This document shows positions 34,388 through 43,557 of a stretch of 64,000 bases of DNA, one piece after another; position 1 is the first letter of the stretch, and each line of letters opens with the position of its first letter. Made by a program: the position numbers and the translations under genes. The notes under the pieces are model-generated. The model was not told the DNA's origin. It saw only the letters and a list, made by a program, of their open reading frames with translations, and made no database searches. The stretch comes from CBDHFQ01 sp965262565 (GTDB lineage Bacteria; Bacteroidota; Bacteroidia; J057): contig CBDHFQ010000038.1 in the NCBI GenBank assembly GCA_965262565.1, positions 1 through 64,000 of the forward strand, written 5' to 3'.

Positions 34388-35709
34388 TGAGAAGAGCATT
34401 ATACAATTTTCTAGTGATAAGTTTGGTAGGGAGTTGTTTCCTTCCCACAATCAATCTCTATTCCCAACAACTTACACTGAGCCCTTATTCCAGATATGGT
34501 ATTGGTGAGATTTTAAGTAGCACTACCACACGTAATGATGCTATGGGAGGAATTAGTGTTGCGACCGATAATTATTTTTCTATCAATCGAGGTAATCCCG
34601 CAAGCTATGCAGATTTATTATTTACTACCTTGGATGTATCTGGTTTTGGCCAGGTTAGTAGCCTTAGATCCGACTCCCAGGATGAAAATCAAAATACAGC
34701 AGGATTTCAAAGTATTGCTTTAGGATTTCCTGCTAATAATAATTTCTCCCTCATTCTTGGATTTGCCCCTTATAGCGTGGTTGGATATGATGTCAGAAGT
34801 TCTACTGAAGGAGTAGCTGTAGGAGATAGTTTAACTGCTGTAGAAGTAACTGAAAATGAAGGTGAAGGAGGATTAAATCAGGTATTTATTGGTGGAGGAT
34901 ATAAACTGTTAAATACAAAGCTCAGAATAGGAGGTAATTTTAGTTACTATTTTGGAGAGAGTATTTATTCCAGTAGCACCGAAATTGAAAATAGTACCCA
35001 GTTTCAAGGGGTCAGATTTGAACAACAGATTTTCTTAAGAGGTTTGGGAGCTCAATTAGGTATTCAGTATGTTGACAGTCTGAAGGCTAATTCAAGAACG
35101 CTTTTTAGAATTGGTGCAACAGTAGATTGGTTTTCCAACTTAAACTCTACTCGTGAAGATATTTTTGAAGGGCTAGGGTCTATTGGTGTTAATCCTTCTG
35201 TTGATACTTTTTTTACAGAAGAAGGAAATGTAGATATACCTATTCGGTTTGGGGTGGGAATAATGATTCATCAATTAGGCAAATGGTCTTTGGGAGCTGA
35301 TATTATATATCAGGATTGGGATGAATTTTCCATATTAGATGATCCTACTGAACTTGGAAAAGATATTCGTATAGGAGTAGGAGGAGAGTTTATACCCGAT
35401 ATTACCTCAAGAAACTATTTTAAAAGAATCGCTTTAAGGGCTGGAGGATTTTACCGACAAACTTATATTCGGTTGGGAGATGAAGCTGTCAGTGAATCTG
35501 GCATTAGCTTTGGTTTTTCTCTTCCTTCTTCAGCAAAATCCATCAGTCGATTTGATCAGGGAAAAGCCAGCTCACGCATAAACTTGAGTTTCACATTAGG
35601 ACAGAGAGGGAACATAAGCAGCAATCAGTTGGTAGAAGAACTATTCGTTCGAATTAGGCTAGGTCTATCGTTAAATGATACGTGGTTTATTAGGAGAGCT
35701 GTAGATTAA
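34387..35709 (+). CDS. Outer-membrane beta-barrel protein of the coaX operon
   Basis: 440 residues with a signal peptide (about 1-27, VGSCFLPTINLYSQQ). The mature start LSPYSRYGIGEILSSTTTRNDAMGG with NRGNPASYADLLFTTLDVS, and alternating beta strands throughout, resemble FadL/OmpP1-like barrels of Bacteroidota. The start codon overlaps the coaX stop by one base (TAATG). A transport function for hydrophobic compounds is possible from the fold, but no residue proves it. Confidence 0.72.
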   Translation: MRRALYNFLVISLVGSCFLPTINLYSQQLTLSPYSRYGIGEILSSTTTRNDAMGGISVATDNYFSINRGNPASYADLLFTTLDVSGFGQVSSLRSDSQDENQNTAGFQSIALGFPANNNFSLILGFAPYSVVGYDVRSSTEGVAVGDSLTAVEVTENEGEGGLNQVFIGGGYKLLNTKLRIGGNFSYYFGESIYSSSTEIENSTQFQGVRFEQQIFLRGLGAQLGIQYVDSLKANSRTLFRIGATVDWFSNLNSTREDIFEGLGSIGVNPSVDTFFTEEGNVDIPIRFGVGIMIHQLGKWSLGADIIYQDWDEFSILDDPTELGKDIRIGVGGEFIPDITSRNYFKRIALRAGGFYRQTYIRLGDEAVSESGISFGFSLPSSAKSISRFDQGKASSRINLSFTLGQRGNISSNQLVEELFVRIRLGLSLNDTWFIRRAVD

Positions 35710-35715
35710 ATCCGA

Positions 35716-36195
35716 TCATGAAGCATACCATCCGTTAGGTCGAAAATAGTATTCATTTCCCTTTCCTATAGAAAAAAATAATAATGATATTCCATTCGTA
35801 ACTAACAAATGTGGCGCCTTTAATACATGATTATATCTGGCTATCTGTTCCAATGTATCTTGCGATAGTTTGACATCTGCTGCCTTACACTCACACAGAA
35901 TTAGTGGATTTGCATGTCGATCAAACACCACCACATCAAACCGTTTCTGAGTTCCCATATATTTAATTCCTTTTTCTATAGATATCAATCCAGGAGATAT
36001 ATTACGAATATGTAATAAATGATATACCAGCTGTTGCCTTACATATTCTTCCCCTGTAAGAATAACCCAGATTTTTCTAATGGGATCCCACATCCAGGTT
36101 TCGCCGTCTATTTCTTTCCACCTAACAGGTGAATGGGGCCAAACAAATGGTAATTTCAGTAAGCTCTTTAATAAATCAGGTAATTCAACATGCAT
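35716..36195 (-). CDS. HsdR N-terminal-like PD-(D/E)xK nuclease-fold protein
   Basis: 159 residues. The segment RFDVVVFDRHANPLILCECK gives the nuclease core Asp87-x14-Glu102-x-Lys104, and LTGEEYVRQQLVYHLL supplies the preceding helix with an acidic residue. This single-domain relative of the type I restriction R subunit N-terminus is widespread in Bacteroidota outside restriction loci. No hsdM, hsdS or helicase is nearby. Nuclease activity is plausible but its role is unknown. Confidence 0.78.
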   Translation of the reverse strand: MHVELPDLLKSLLKLPFVWPHSPVRWKEIDGETWMWDPIRKIWVILTGEEYVRQQLVYHLLHIRNISPGLISIEKGIKYMGTQKRFDVVVFDRHANPLILCECKAADVKLSQDTLEQIARYNHVLKAPHLLVTNGISLLFFSIGKGNEYYFRPNGWYAS

Positions 36196-36272
36196 CTACT
36201 CAAAATTTGACCTTAGGTTTTGTTAAATCAATAAATTGTAATTCGTATTTTATATATCCTTAATCAAGTATT

Positions 36273-36746
36273 ATGAAATTTATGTACTTCGTATTAGCCC
36301 TTATGGTGATTGCTTCATGTAAGTCTCAACAAAAAACATCAATGAAAGAAGAAAATCTACAAATGACAGAATTAGAAGCAGGGCCTTATAGCGGTATTGA
36401 AGAAGCTAAAGATCTCGTTATCGACAATGAACAAGAGTGGAAAGAATTGTGGGCTCAATATGGAAAAAATACTATCCCCGCACCTGAAACCCCTGAAATT
36501 GACTTTGAGAAAGAACTGGTCATAGCTTGCTTCATTGGTATGCAAAATAGTGGTGGACATGAAGTTATTATTAGAGAGGTTTATCTGGATGACAATACGT
36601 TGATTATAAAAAGGGATCATATTTCTCCTGGTATCAATTGTATAGTAACATTTGCTATTACACAGCCTTATTGTATGATTCGTATTCCAAAGGTATCATT
36701 CAAGGATACTAAATTTCAGGGAGAGACCATCGAAAAGGCATGCTAA
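36273..36746 (+). CDS. PrcB-like lipoprotein
   Basis: 157 residues with a lipoprotein signal (VIASC, Cys16). The mature part fits the PrcB C-terminal fold: a DNEQEWKELWAQYG helix, FEKELVIACFIGMQNSGGHEVIIREV strands with the family's tGGh pattern, and a final QPYCMIRIPK strand. PrcB was named for a subunit of the dentilisin protease complex of Treponema; in Bacteroidota such proteins occur alone. The role here is unknown. Confidence 0.65.
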   Translation: MKFMYFVLALMVIASCKSQQKTSMKEENLQMTELEAGPYSGIEEAKDLVIDNEQEWKELWAQYGKNTIPAPETPEIDFEKELVIACFIGMQNSGGHEVIIREVYLDDNTLIIKRDHISPGINCIVTFAITQPYCMIRIPKVSFKDTKFQGETIEKAC

Positions 36747-36880
36747 TATGAAGGGCACTTTACGCTACCCTCAATGTTATATCCAACATAAAAATCTCTT
36801 CATGAAAGGAAGATAGTCCTGTCAGCTTTCTGTATATTGGATAAAAATTAACACTACCTACAGCTTCTGTTAATTGGCAA

Positions 36881-39043
36881 ATGGCAAAACACATATTACA
36901 ATTTCTGTATATTTCTCTTGTGATTTTATTTACCTACTTGCCAGTAAAGTTTTGGGGACAATCTTCTTTATACTTCCCCTCCATTTATCAACACCACCAA
37001 CAAGCTATTCCCGAAGAAATTCTGAATGATAGCCTCTTTCTGGCCAATATCATTTCAGATTCATCAAGTAATAGACCTTCTTCTGTAAATCAACAATCAC
37101 TCGATTCTCACGCATATTATTTTAGAAGATTTCTCTTAAGTGGTAAAGTGTTATTCAATGATACCAGCTGTGCTTATCTACAGCAGATAGGAAATAGATT
37201 ACTCAAAAACGACCCTTTACTCAAAGACAAAATTCGTTTCTTTGCGCTGAGAACACCATATTCCAATGCTTATGCTACAAAATCAAATATTATTTTGGTA
37301 AGCCTGGGATTACTCGCCAACGTTCAATCAGAGGCTGAATTAGCATTTATTCTTTCTCATGAAATTAGCCACTATATATTAAGACACTCATGGGACAATA
37401 AAGCTGTTTCCTCGGCACATGAAGCATCTCAAGATCATTTCCTAATGGAATCTCAGGTCGATCAAATAGCCAAACATAATTTTTATTCACAGCAAATAGA
37501 ATTAGAGGCCGATTCACTAGCATTAATTCGGTACCTTAATGCAGGATATTCAGTGATGGACGCTGAATCTGCCATTATCAATATTCAAATGGCTGATCAT
37601 CCTTACAGTGACCTCCCATTTAACTGGAATATATTTAGGACAGGAGAATGGCGCATACCGGCTTCCTATCAGTTAGCTCAAGACTATCCCTCAGACATAT
37701 CATCTACTGCTAAAGATAAAAATTCCTCTTCAGATCAATCTCCAAAAGCTGGGTCGCATCCTACTCTAGACCGCAGGATTACCCAATTAAGAAAAGTATT
37801 TTCCCAAATCACCCCTACTGCCACTTCCCCATTTAACCCAAATCAGTCCTCTTTCCATTATATTCAAAACATATCAAGGTATAAGTGCTGTTACTACTAT
37901 CTTCTCCATCACCAATATGCCTCAGCTATATATTTCTCCCACCTGTTATTGGATCAACATCCAGAAGATGTTTATCTGAAGAAAACTATTGTTCAGGCTT
38001 TATATGGATTAGCACGATTTGCCCAATCCGGAAAAAAATGGATTGTCCACCCTTATAAAGAGGAAACGTCGGAAGAAATAAGCCCCTTATATCATTTTTT
38101 GGAACAAATTAATCCAACAGAGTTAACGTTTCTAGCTATTTCTCAAGCCTGGAACTTTTATAAGAAATATCCTGAAGACTCTGAGATTGAATTAATTATA
38201 AGAGATTTATTCGATCATTTGCAGGAGCTACCCGATGGTTTTCCAAATCCTGAACACTCTTTTATTGCCAATTTAACTCAGCAGGCCAGCTTGTTGGAAG
38301 CTCCTTATAGCATTCTTGCAGATTGCTGGAAAGATGAGTCGTTTCAAACACAATTTTATGCTCATTTTTCAGAATGGTATGATAATCGCCACCATTCTCC
38401 CACCTTTTCAAATAGTTCTCCTTTGCCCAAAAAATCCTCTGGTCCTCTAAATAATGTAGCCATTTCTAAATGCGTCTTCGTAGATCCTTTTTTCCAAGAG
38501 GTAGATTACCGTAAAACAGATCATGAACAGTACATTGCTTCGAGAAATGGAGAAGAAGATTTTGGATATATGATTGAAAAACATGCCAAATCACTCAAGC
38601 TTTCCTATGAATTATTACATACTGGCCAGTTGACATCAGGTGATATTGATATATTAGAGGACTTCATTTTACTTCAGGATTGGATAACAGAAATGGCATT
38701 GGAAGAAAAAATCCAGCGCATTAGTATTAATCATGCTCAAATACAGGAGTTAGTGAAAAAACATGGAACACCTTATTTTGTATGGAATGGAGCGCTGAGT
38801 TTTGCACAGACCCGAGCAAATAAGGGGTTGGTCCTGAGTGCAGGCATCATTCTGCCCCCTATTTTCCCTTATACGCTACACTATTTATTGACCCCGAAAC
38901 ATAAAATAATATTCTACACTTTTCTCTGTAATCTTGAGGAGGGAAAATTTTTAGATTCTCATTCTCAGGTGATACAAATGAAAAACCGAAAGGATGTAAT
39001 GAACTCCCTGCTTTATGATATGGTTTATCGATTAAAACATTGA
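36881..39043 (+). CDS. Exported M48-family zinc metallopeptidase
   Basis: 720 residues. A signal peptide (about 5-26) is followed by an M48 domain with the zinc motif HEISH (160-164) and the third ligand in ELEAD (Glu207). Residues 300-480 look helical and repeat-like (TPR-type), followed by a long C-terminal region I do not recognise. BepA/LoiP-type M48 peptidases degrade misfolded outer-membrane proteins in the periplasm; the extended C-terminus here is longer than in BepA. A Cys pair (KCCYY, about 336) is notable. Confidence 0.82.
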   Translation: MAKHILQFLYISLVILFTYLPVKFWGQSSLYFPSIYQHHQQAIPEEILNDSLFLANIISDSSSNRPSSVNQQSLDSHAYYFRRFLLSGKVLFNDTSCAYLQQIGNRLLKNDPLLKDKIRFFALRTPYSNAYATKSNIILVSLGLLANVQSEAELAFILSHEISHYILRHSWDNKAVSSAHEASQDHFLMESQVDQIAKHNFYSQQIELEADSLALIRYLNAGYSVMDAESAIINIQMADHPYSDLPFNWNIFRTGEWRIPASYQLAQDYPSDISSTAKDKNSSSDQSPKAGSHPTLDRRITQLRKVFSQITPTATSPFNPNQSSFHYIQNISRYKCCYYYLLHHQYASAIYFSHLLLDQHPEDVYLKKTIVQALYGLARFAQSGKKWIVHPYKEETSEEISPLYHFLEQINPTELTFLAISQAWNFYKKYPEDSEIELIIRDLFDHLQELPDGFPNPEHSFIANLTQQASLLEAPYSILADCWKDESFQTQFYAHFSEWYDNRHHSPTFSNSSPLPKKSSGPLNNVAISKCVFVDPFFQEVDYRKTDHEQYIASRNGEEDFGYMIEKHAKSLKLSYELLHTGQLTSGDIDILEDFILLQDWITEMALEEKIQRISINHAQIQELVKKHGTPYFVWNGALSFAQTRANKGLVLSAGIILPPIFPYTLHYLLTPKHKIIFYTFLCNLEEGKFLDSHSQVIQMKNRKDVMNSLLYDMVYRLKH

Positions 39044-39109
39044 ACTGAACATTTATTGAATATTGTTACCCATCTGTCATATATGAGGGGGTAAATATGC
39101 TGAAGTATT

Positions 39110-39796
39110 ATGGTTGAGTTGAAAAGCTTAAGTTGGGTCCTCCTTTTTACCTTGTTTTTGCTTCGGTTAGCAAACCTTCAGGCACAGGCGCCTGGCTATT
39201 TGGGTTTTAATAGCCATTTACAAGGAGATATAAGCTCTTTCTTAGCGATTAGGCCTTTTACGCAGGACAAGGATTCATCTATCAATATTAACCTTAGATA
39301 CGGTGCTCATTGGGAACAGGTTATTTCTCGAAGGTTTTCAGTGGGCGCTTCTATGCATAGATTGTCTACCTCTTTTTGGTATGAAGATGAAGCTCCTTTC
39401 GGCAAGGGTAAATTAGAAAGCTGGGATATGGGCATTTTCATTCGTATGTATAGCTTCCGAAAAAGGGGAAATATTGCTCCTATAGGCCAATATCAGCAAC
39501 TGGAAGTCCTTTATCTATCCTACCAATTAACCGATGTAGATAGATTGTACTTTCCCGATGGAAGAAAAGAGTTAGGAACTTTTTCAGATATTGGATTATT
39601 ATACAGCTTCGGCACTCAACGAATTATTTGGGACAGGTTCAGCTTAAATATTGGAGTGAGTATAGGCACTGTATTAGGTCTTTTTTCTTCTAATGATCCC
39701 CTGGATACAGAAGATATAAAACGATTTGCTACGGAGCGTTTACAAGGCCACTTTTTGTTTAATTTCAAAGGAGGTATTGGCGTATTGTTATTTTAA
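39110..39796 (+). CDS. Small outer-membrane beta-barrel protein
   Basis: 228 residues with a signal peptide (cleavage near LQAQA-PG). Alternating aromatic strands (SSININLRYGAHWEQVISRR, FSVGASMHRLSTSFWYED, IGLLYSFGTQRIIW, FSLNIGVSIGTVLGLF) and a terminal GGIGVLLF indicate an eight-strand-type barrel. No specific family is recognised. It lies 66 bases after the M48 peptidase on the same strand. Confidence 0.65.
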   Translation: MVELKSLSWVLLFTLFLLRLANLQAQAPGYLGFNSHLQGDISSFLAIRPFTQDKDSSININLRYGAHWEQVISRRFSVGASMHRLSTSFWYEDEAPFGKGKLESWDMGIFIRMYSFRKRGNIAPIGQYQQLEVLYLSYQLTDVDRLYFPDGRKELGTFSDIGLLYSFGTQRIIWDRFSLNIGVSIGTVLGLFSSNDPLDTEDIKRFATERLQGHFLFNFKGGIGVLLF

Positions 39797-39871
39797 GATA
39801 TATCGAACAGAAGAGCCTAACTGTCATACATGTGTACAGTCAGACTTTTCATTTTCTTTGTTAAAGATAGA

Positions 39872-40645
39872 TTAGTTGTTGGTAGTGGAAGTGGCATATT
39901 GAAGAGCTACAGGCTCAAAAGTAGAAAAGTATTTCCCCGCTTCTTCGATATTATTTAACATTCCTGCTATATGTTGAAATTTCTCTTGGTTTTCGTAGAC
40001 AGACATTCCTACAGTCAACCTTTCTGTGTTTTGGCCTCCTACAACTTCAAACTCCCAGCTATTTACTACTCCTTCCATATTGTTCAATGTACTGACAAAG
40101 GCTTTTCTCGAAGATTGGAATTCATCTTCCATCCCTTCCTTTACTCTTCTCACAGCTATTTCCAATACCTGACCTGGCTGAGAGGCTAATGTAGCTAACT
40201 CAAATTCTCCCCCTTCTGAAGGTACTACCATCACATAAGCTTTAAAATCAAAAGTGCTAAAAAATGCCTGAGCTTCTTTTGAGCTTAGTAGGATTTCTCC
40301 TGCTTTACCAGCTCCCGCCATACTTTCCCACTCTGTCATTCCAATAAACACTGGCGTGGAATCGAGAACAGGTAAAGCATAAAAAGATTCAAATTCTCTA
40401 TCTGTTTTTGCTGCTACTTGCTGTGTTAATTTTGCGATAAATGCTGAACGAGCGGACTTGAAAGTCTCCGTTTGGCTTTTTTTTACTTTTCTTACAGCAA
40501 TTTCAATGACTGATTGATCCATAGATGTTTGAGATAATTGTGAATAGGTACTTGAATGAAAAACAGTTTGAGCTATTCCAATTTGGAACAACATTAACAT
40601 GACCAAATGGAAGCGAATTATGATGATCGACATAAACGTTTTCAT
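39872..40645 (-). CDS. Exported tandem ABM-like (dimeric alpha-beta barrel) protein
   Basis: 257 residues. A signal peptide (about 5-25, FQIGIAQ) is followed by two copies of an ABM-type ferredoxin-like module: VIEIAVRKVKKSQTETFKSA (45-150) and VLEIAVRRVKEGMEDEFQSS (160-250). Each has the long helix then F-x-x-FxxxA near its end. Antibiotic biosynthesis monooxygenase-like folds usually work as cytoplasmic dimers, so an exported tandem version is unusual. It lies 35 bases downstream of the metallo-beta-lactamase-fold gene, likely one operon. Confidence 0.65.
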   Translation of the reverse strand: MKTFMSIIIIRFHLVMLMLFQIGIAQTVFHSSTYSQLSQTSMDQSVIEIAVRKVKKSQTETFKSARSAFIAKLTQQVAAKTDREFESFYALPVLDSTPVFIGMTEWESMAGAGKAGEILLSSKEAQAFFSTFDFKAYVMVVPSEGGEFELATLASQPGQVLEIAVRRVKEGMEDEFQSSRKAFVSTLNNMEGVVNSWEFEVVGGQNTERLTVGMSVYENQEKFQHIAGMLNNIEEAGKYFSTFEPVALQYATSTTNN

Positions 40646-40680
40646 GTTAGGTGAAAATCACAGATAAGGGATAAGTAAGT

Positions 40681-41505
40681 TTAATGACTTGGGTCGCCTG
40701 CAAACAGGAATCCCAAGTAGAGATCGAACATAGATACAGATGCTCTATGCGGAAAGCGTTGTAATAACTTTTGCTTAAAATCCATTGCGGAAAGCCCTTG
40801 CTCGAATAAGCCCTGAGCAACTTCCAGATAAGCTTGATTTTGCACTAATTCCTCTTTCAGGCAAGGAACTCCATGACCAGCCAGAAAATAGTCATAGGAC
40901 TCATTGTCGATGAGTTGTTGAAGGGCCTTTTTCCATTGCTGAAATTGTCCCAATCCCAGCCATAAATGCATTCCACTGTAAATTACATCCTGCGCTACCA
41001 CAGTACATAATTCAGGTAATTTGATGATCAACTGCAATTCAGATTCTGCATGTTCAATGCTCGAATATTCGTAAGTAATTCCATCTATCACTTCTCTACC
41101 TATCTCAACTTCAAAAGAGGGAACGGTTACTTCATCAGGAATTAAATCTCCAAAGGCTGGTTTTTGATTGCGAACCATTTGAGGACCTGAATGAGCAATT
41201 CCATCAATAATACCTGTTAAAGAATAAGCAGGGATATCGGAAAATATTCCTGATAATCCGAAATAGTGATCGGGATGAGCATGTGAGATAAAAATTCTTT
41301 CAATAGGTTTATCCAAATTTATGGCATAGTTTTTAAATGCCTGGGACATAGGCTTGATAAATTGAGTATCGACTAACACCAGTCGATTTTCTGACTCTAT
41401 GATATGTGTGGCATTAGCTGCGAACTTATATGGAGCAATGAAAGTATGAATCTTCGCATGGTTATAATTCCTAATGGTAATGGCAGTAGAAGAAGAGAAA
41501 TCCAT
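40681..41505 (-). CDS. Metallo-beta-lactamase-fold hydrolase
   Basis: 274 residues, cytoplasmic. The metal motif is HAHPDH (75-80), with Asp46 in LVLVDTQF before it, a likely bridging region VAQDVIYSGMHLWLGLGQ, and a late LAGHGVPC His. The broad family includes quorum-sensing lactonases, glyoxalase II and SoxH-like proteins; the substrate cannot be inferred. It follows an AraC regulator by 83 bases and precedes the tandem ABM gene, suggesting a small regulated operon. Confidence 0.82.
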   Translation of the reverse strand: MDFSSSTAITIRNYNHAKIHTFIAPYKFAANATHIIESENRLVLVDTQFIKPMSQAFKNYAINLDKPIERIFISHAHPDHYFGLSGIFSDIPAYSLTGIIDGIAHSGPQMVRNQKPAFGDLIPDEVTVPSFEVEIGREVIDGITYEYSSIEHAESELQLIIKLPELCTVVAQDVIYSGMHLWLGLGQFQQWKKALQQLIDNESYDYFLAGHGVPCLKEELVQNQAYLEVAQGLFEQGLSAMDFKQKLLQRFPHRASVSMFDLYLGFLFAGDPSH

Positions 41506-41588
41506 AAGCGTTGTTATGTATTGGGGTGATCGAATGGCTCAAAATTGACCATATTCCCTCTCTCCTTCTTACCTCTTTGAACAAATGC

Positions 41589-42440
41589 TTACCAATTTGA
41601 AAAGTCTTCCCTGTACTGGAGGGGTGAATAACCTGTCATTTGCTTGAAAAAGCGTGTCATATGAGAGGGAGCAGAAAATTGAAACTCATAGGAAATCTCA
41701 GCCAGCTGCTTATCGGAATAAATGATTTCCTTTTTAATTTCCAGCAGAAGCCTTTCACGAATGATCTGGCTCGCTGTTTTTCCAAAATGCTTTTGACATA
41801 GCTGATTAAGTCTCCCCCTGCTCAAATTCAATTTTTCTGCATAATCCTGCACATGATGATATGACCGCAGTTCCTTCTCTAATAATTTAAAAAAGTGTAG
41901 CAGAAATGTATCCAGCAATGTATAAGGGCTTAGTTGATGGATGGAAGCATAATGTCTATTAAGTTTGACCAATAAGTAATACACCAAAGACCTAAGGATA
42001 TGAGGCGAATCGATGGATAACTCTTTTATTTCTCTCCATATTTCTTCCAGTACGCCCTCTTGCTGATGAAATAATTTAGGAGGAAGCAGCATAAATGAGG
42101 GAAGTACAGGTTGGTGAAAAAAAGCGAACTTATATATGAAGAATTGATCACTAAAAAATTCGTCCAGAAACTCCTCCTCAAAGAACAAGAAATATCCCTT
42201 CGTAAAAGTAGCCTGATCGATTCTACTGATCTGCCCTGGTTTTACAAAGAGGATGATACGATGTTGCAAGACAATTTTTTCTGTATCCAGATGGTATATC
42301 CCCTCTGTTTCCTCTAACAAAATGATACAATAAAAAGTGAGTACAAGCTCGTTCCCCTGAATGACTAATTCATCTACATTACAGGCATCTATCAACAATT
42401 CCTTCCCATATTTCCTTCGCTCAAATATTAATTCTTTCAT
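41589..42440 (-). CDS. AraC-family transcriptional regulator
   Basis: 283 residues. An N-terminal cupin-like sensing domain (about 20-150) is followed by an AraC DNA-binding domain (about 185-280) with two helix-turn-helices: YAEKLNLSRGRLNQLCQKHFG and ISYEFQFSAPSHMTRFFKQMTG. It is first in a minus-strand series with the hydrolase and ABM-like genes and is divergent from a barrel gene at 42589, so it probably controls one or both. Confidence 0.9.
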   Translation of the reverse strand: MKELIFERRKYGKELLIDACNVDELVIQGNELVLTFYCIILLEETEGIYHLDTEKIVLQHRIILFVKPGQISRIDQATFTKGYFLFFEEEFLDEFFSDQFFIYKFAFFHQPVLPSFMLLPPKLFHQQEGVLEEIWREIKELSIDSPHILRSLVYYLLVKLNRHYASIHQLSPYTLLDTFLLHFFKLLEKELRSYHHVQDYAEKLNLSRGRLNQLCQKHFGKTASQIIRERLLLEIKKEIIYSDKQLAEISYEFQFSAPSHMTRFFKQMTGYSPLQYREDFSNW

Positions 42441-42588
42441 GCTTAAGGTTAGAATTATAAAAAATGGGCCAAATACTTGATCTCTACCAAATATTCAATA
42501 TACTAAAACAAATTTCTTCTGTGATTGCCGATGAATATGTATTTTATGGTAGATAGAACTATCATGAATCCTGCTTACACATAACAAC

Positions 42589-43497
42589 ATGAAACATTGC
42601 CTCTTACTGATAAGCCTTATTCAGATCATACCTACTTGTACATTGGCACAATCCTACATCGATATTATTTCATTAGGGTATCATCACGAATTTCAAACTT
42701 CTTTAGATGGTACCGATGAAAAGGTGAATGTCAATGATTATCTACTAAATGTAAATCTTCCTATACCGCTTTCTGATAATGATGTATTATTAGTAAGTGC
42801 GCTAAATCATCGATTGTCTTTAAATTTCAATGATAGCCCTTTGGAGAATGAGACCCTTTGGGGCGTTCGGTTTGGCCTAGGTTACCGAAAACAATGGAAC
42901 GAGCAGTGGTACTCAGTAGTCCAGTTTCTCGGGGGAACAGCCGGCGCCTTTGAGGAAGAGAATGACTTATCTTTCCTTGGAGGAGGCTTAGCTATTATAG
43001 GGTATCAGGCAAAAGAACATTTACAATATAGATGGGGACTATATGGTACTAAGGAATTTTTTGGGCCTTTCTTCGTCCCAATTTTAGGACTGGACTGGCA
43101 AATTAATGAACGCCTTAGGTTATTCGGCAATCTCCCTATTAATGCTACCTTAGTGAGAGAATATTCGGACAATTTTTGGGCTGGAATAGGATTTTTGGGC
43201 ATTGTAACTTCCTATAAAGTTACTTTAGACGGTGCTCCATTCTACTGGGAACAAGTGAGTAATCAGGCCTTTGTATTTGGAGACTTTTTCCTTCGTTCCA
43301 ATATCGTTCTTCAGGCGAGAGTCGGCTATATCATCGGAAGAAGGTTTTGGTTTTATCGTACCAATGATCAAGTAGATGCCAGAATAAGTGCCATTAGATT
43401 TGGAGATAATCGCACCAGCCTGTTACCCCCCTTTCGGGATACTCCTTTTGCAGAAGTCAGATTGATATTCAGAATTGATTTAAGAGATCAACCCTAA
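42589..43497 (+). CDS. DUF6268-like outer-membrane beta-barrel protein
   Basis: 302 residues with a signal peptide (IPTCTLAQ). Strands such as VRFGLGYRKQWNEQWYSVVQFLGG, LRLFGNLPINATLVREYSD and a C-terminal EVRLIFRIDL strand fit the DUF6268 barrels of Bacteroidota. Function unknown. It is divergent from the AraC regulator with 148 bases between. Confidence 0.68.
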   Translation: MKHCLLLISLIQIIPTCTLAQSYIDIISLGYHHEFQTSLDGTDEKVNVNDYLLNVNLPIPLSDNDVLLVSALNHRLSLNFNDSPLENETLWGVRFGLGYRKQWNEQWYSVVQFLGGTAGAFEEENDLSFLGGGLAIIGYQAKEHLQYRWGLYGTKEFFGPFFVPILGLDWQINERLRLFGNLPINATLVREYSDNFWAGIGFLGIVTSYKVTLDGAPFYWEQVSNQAFVFGDFFLRSNIVLQARVGYIIGRRFWFYRTNDQVDARISAIRFGDNRTSLLPPFRDTPFAEVRLIFRIDLRDQP

Positions 43498-43557
43498 AGT
43501 AAGCAGATCCTCCTTGCTTTATCGATGGATGATAAAAGATAGGACGTGTAATCTTTA

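Noticed and set aside
35716..36195. Part of a type I restriction system
   Set aside because: Only a single-domain HsdR N-terminal-like protein; no methylase, specificity subunit or helicase domain nearby, and this small family occurs alone in many Bacteroidota.
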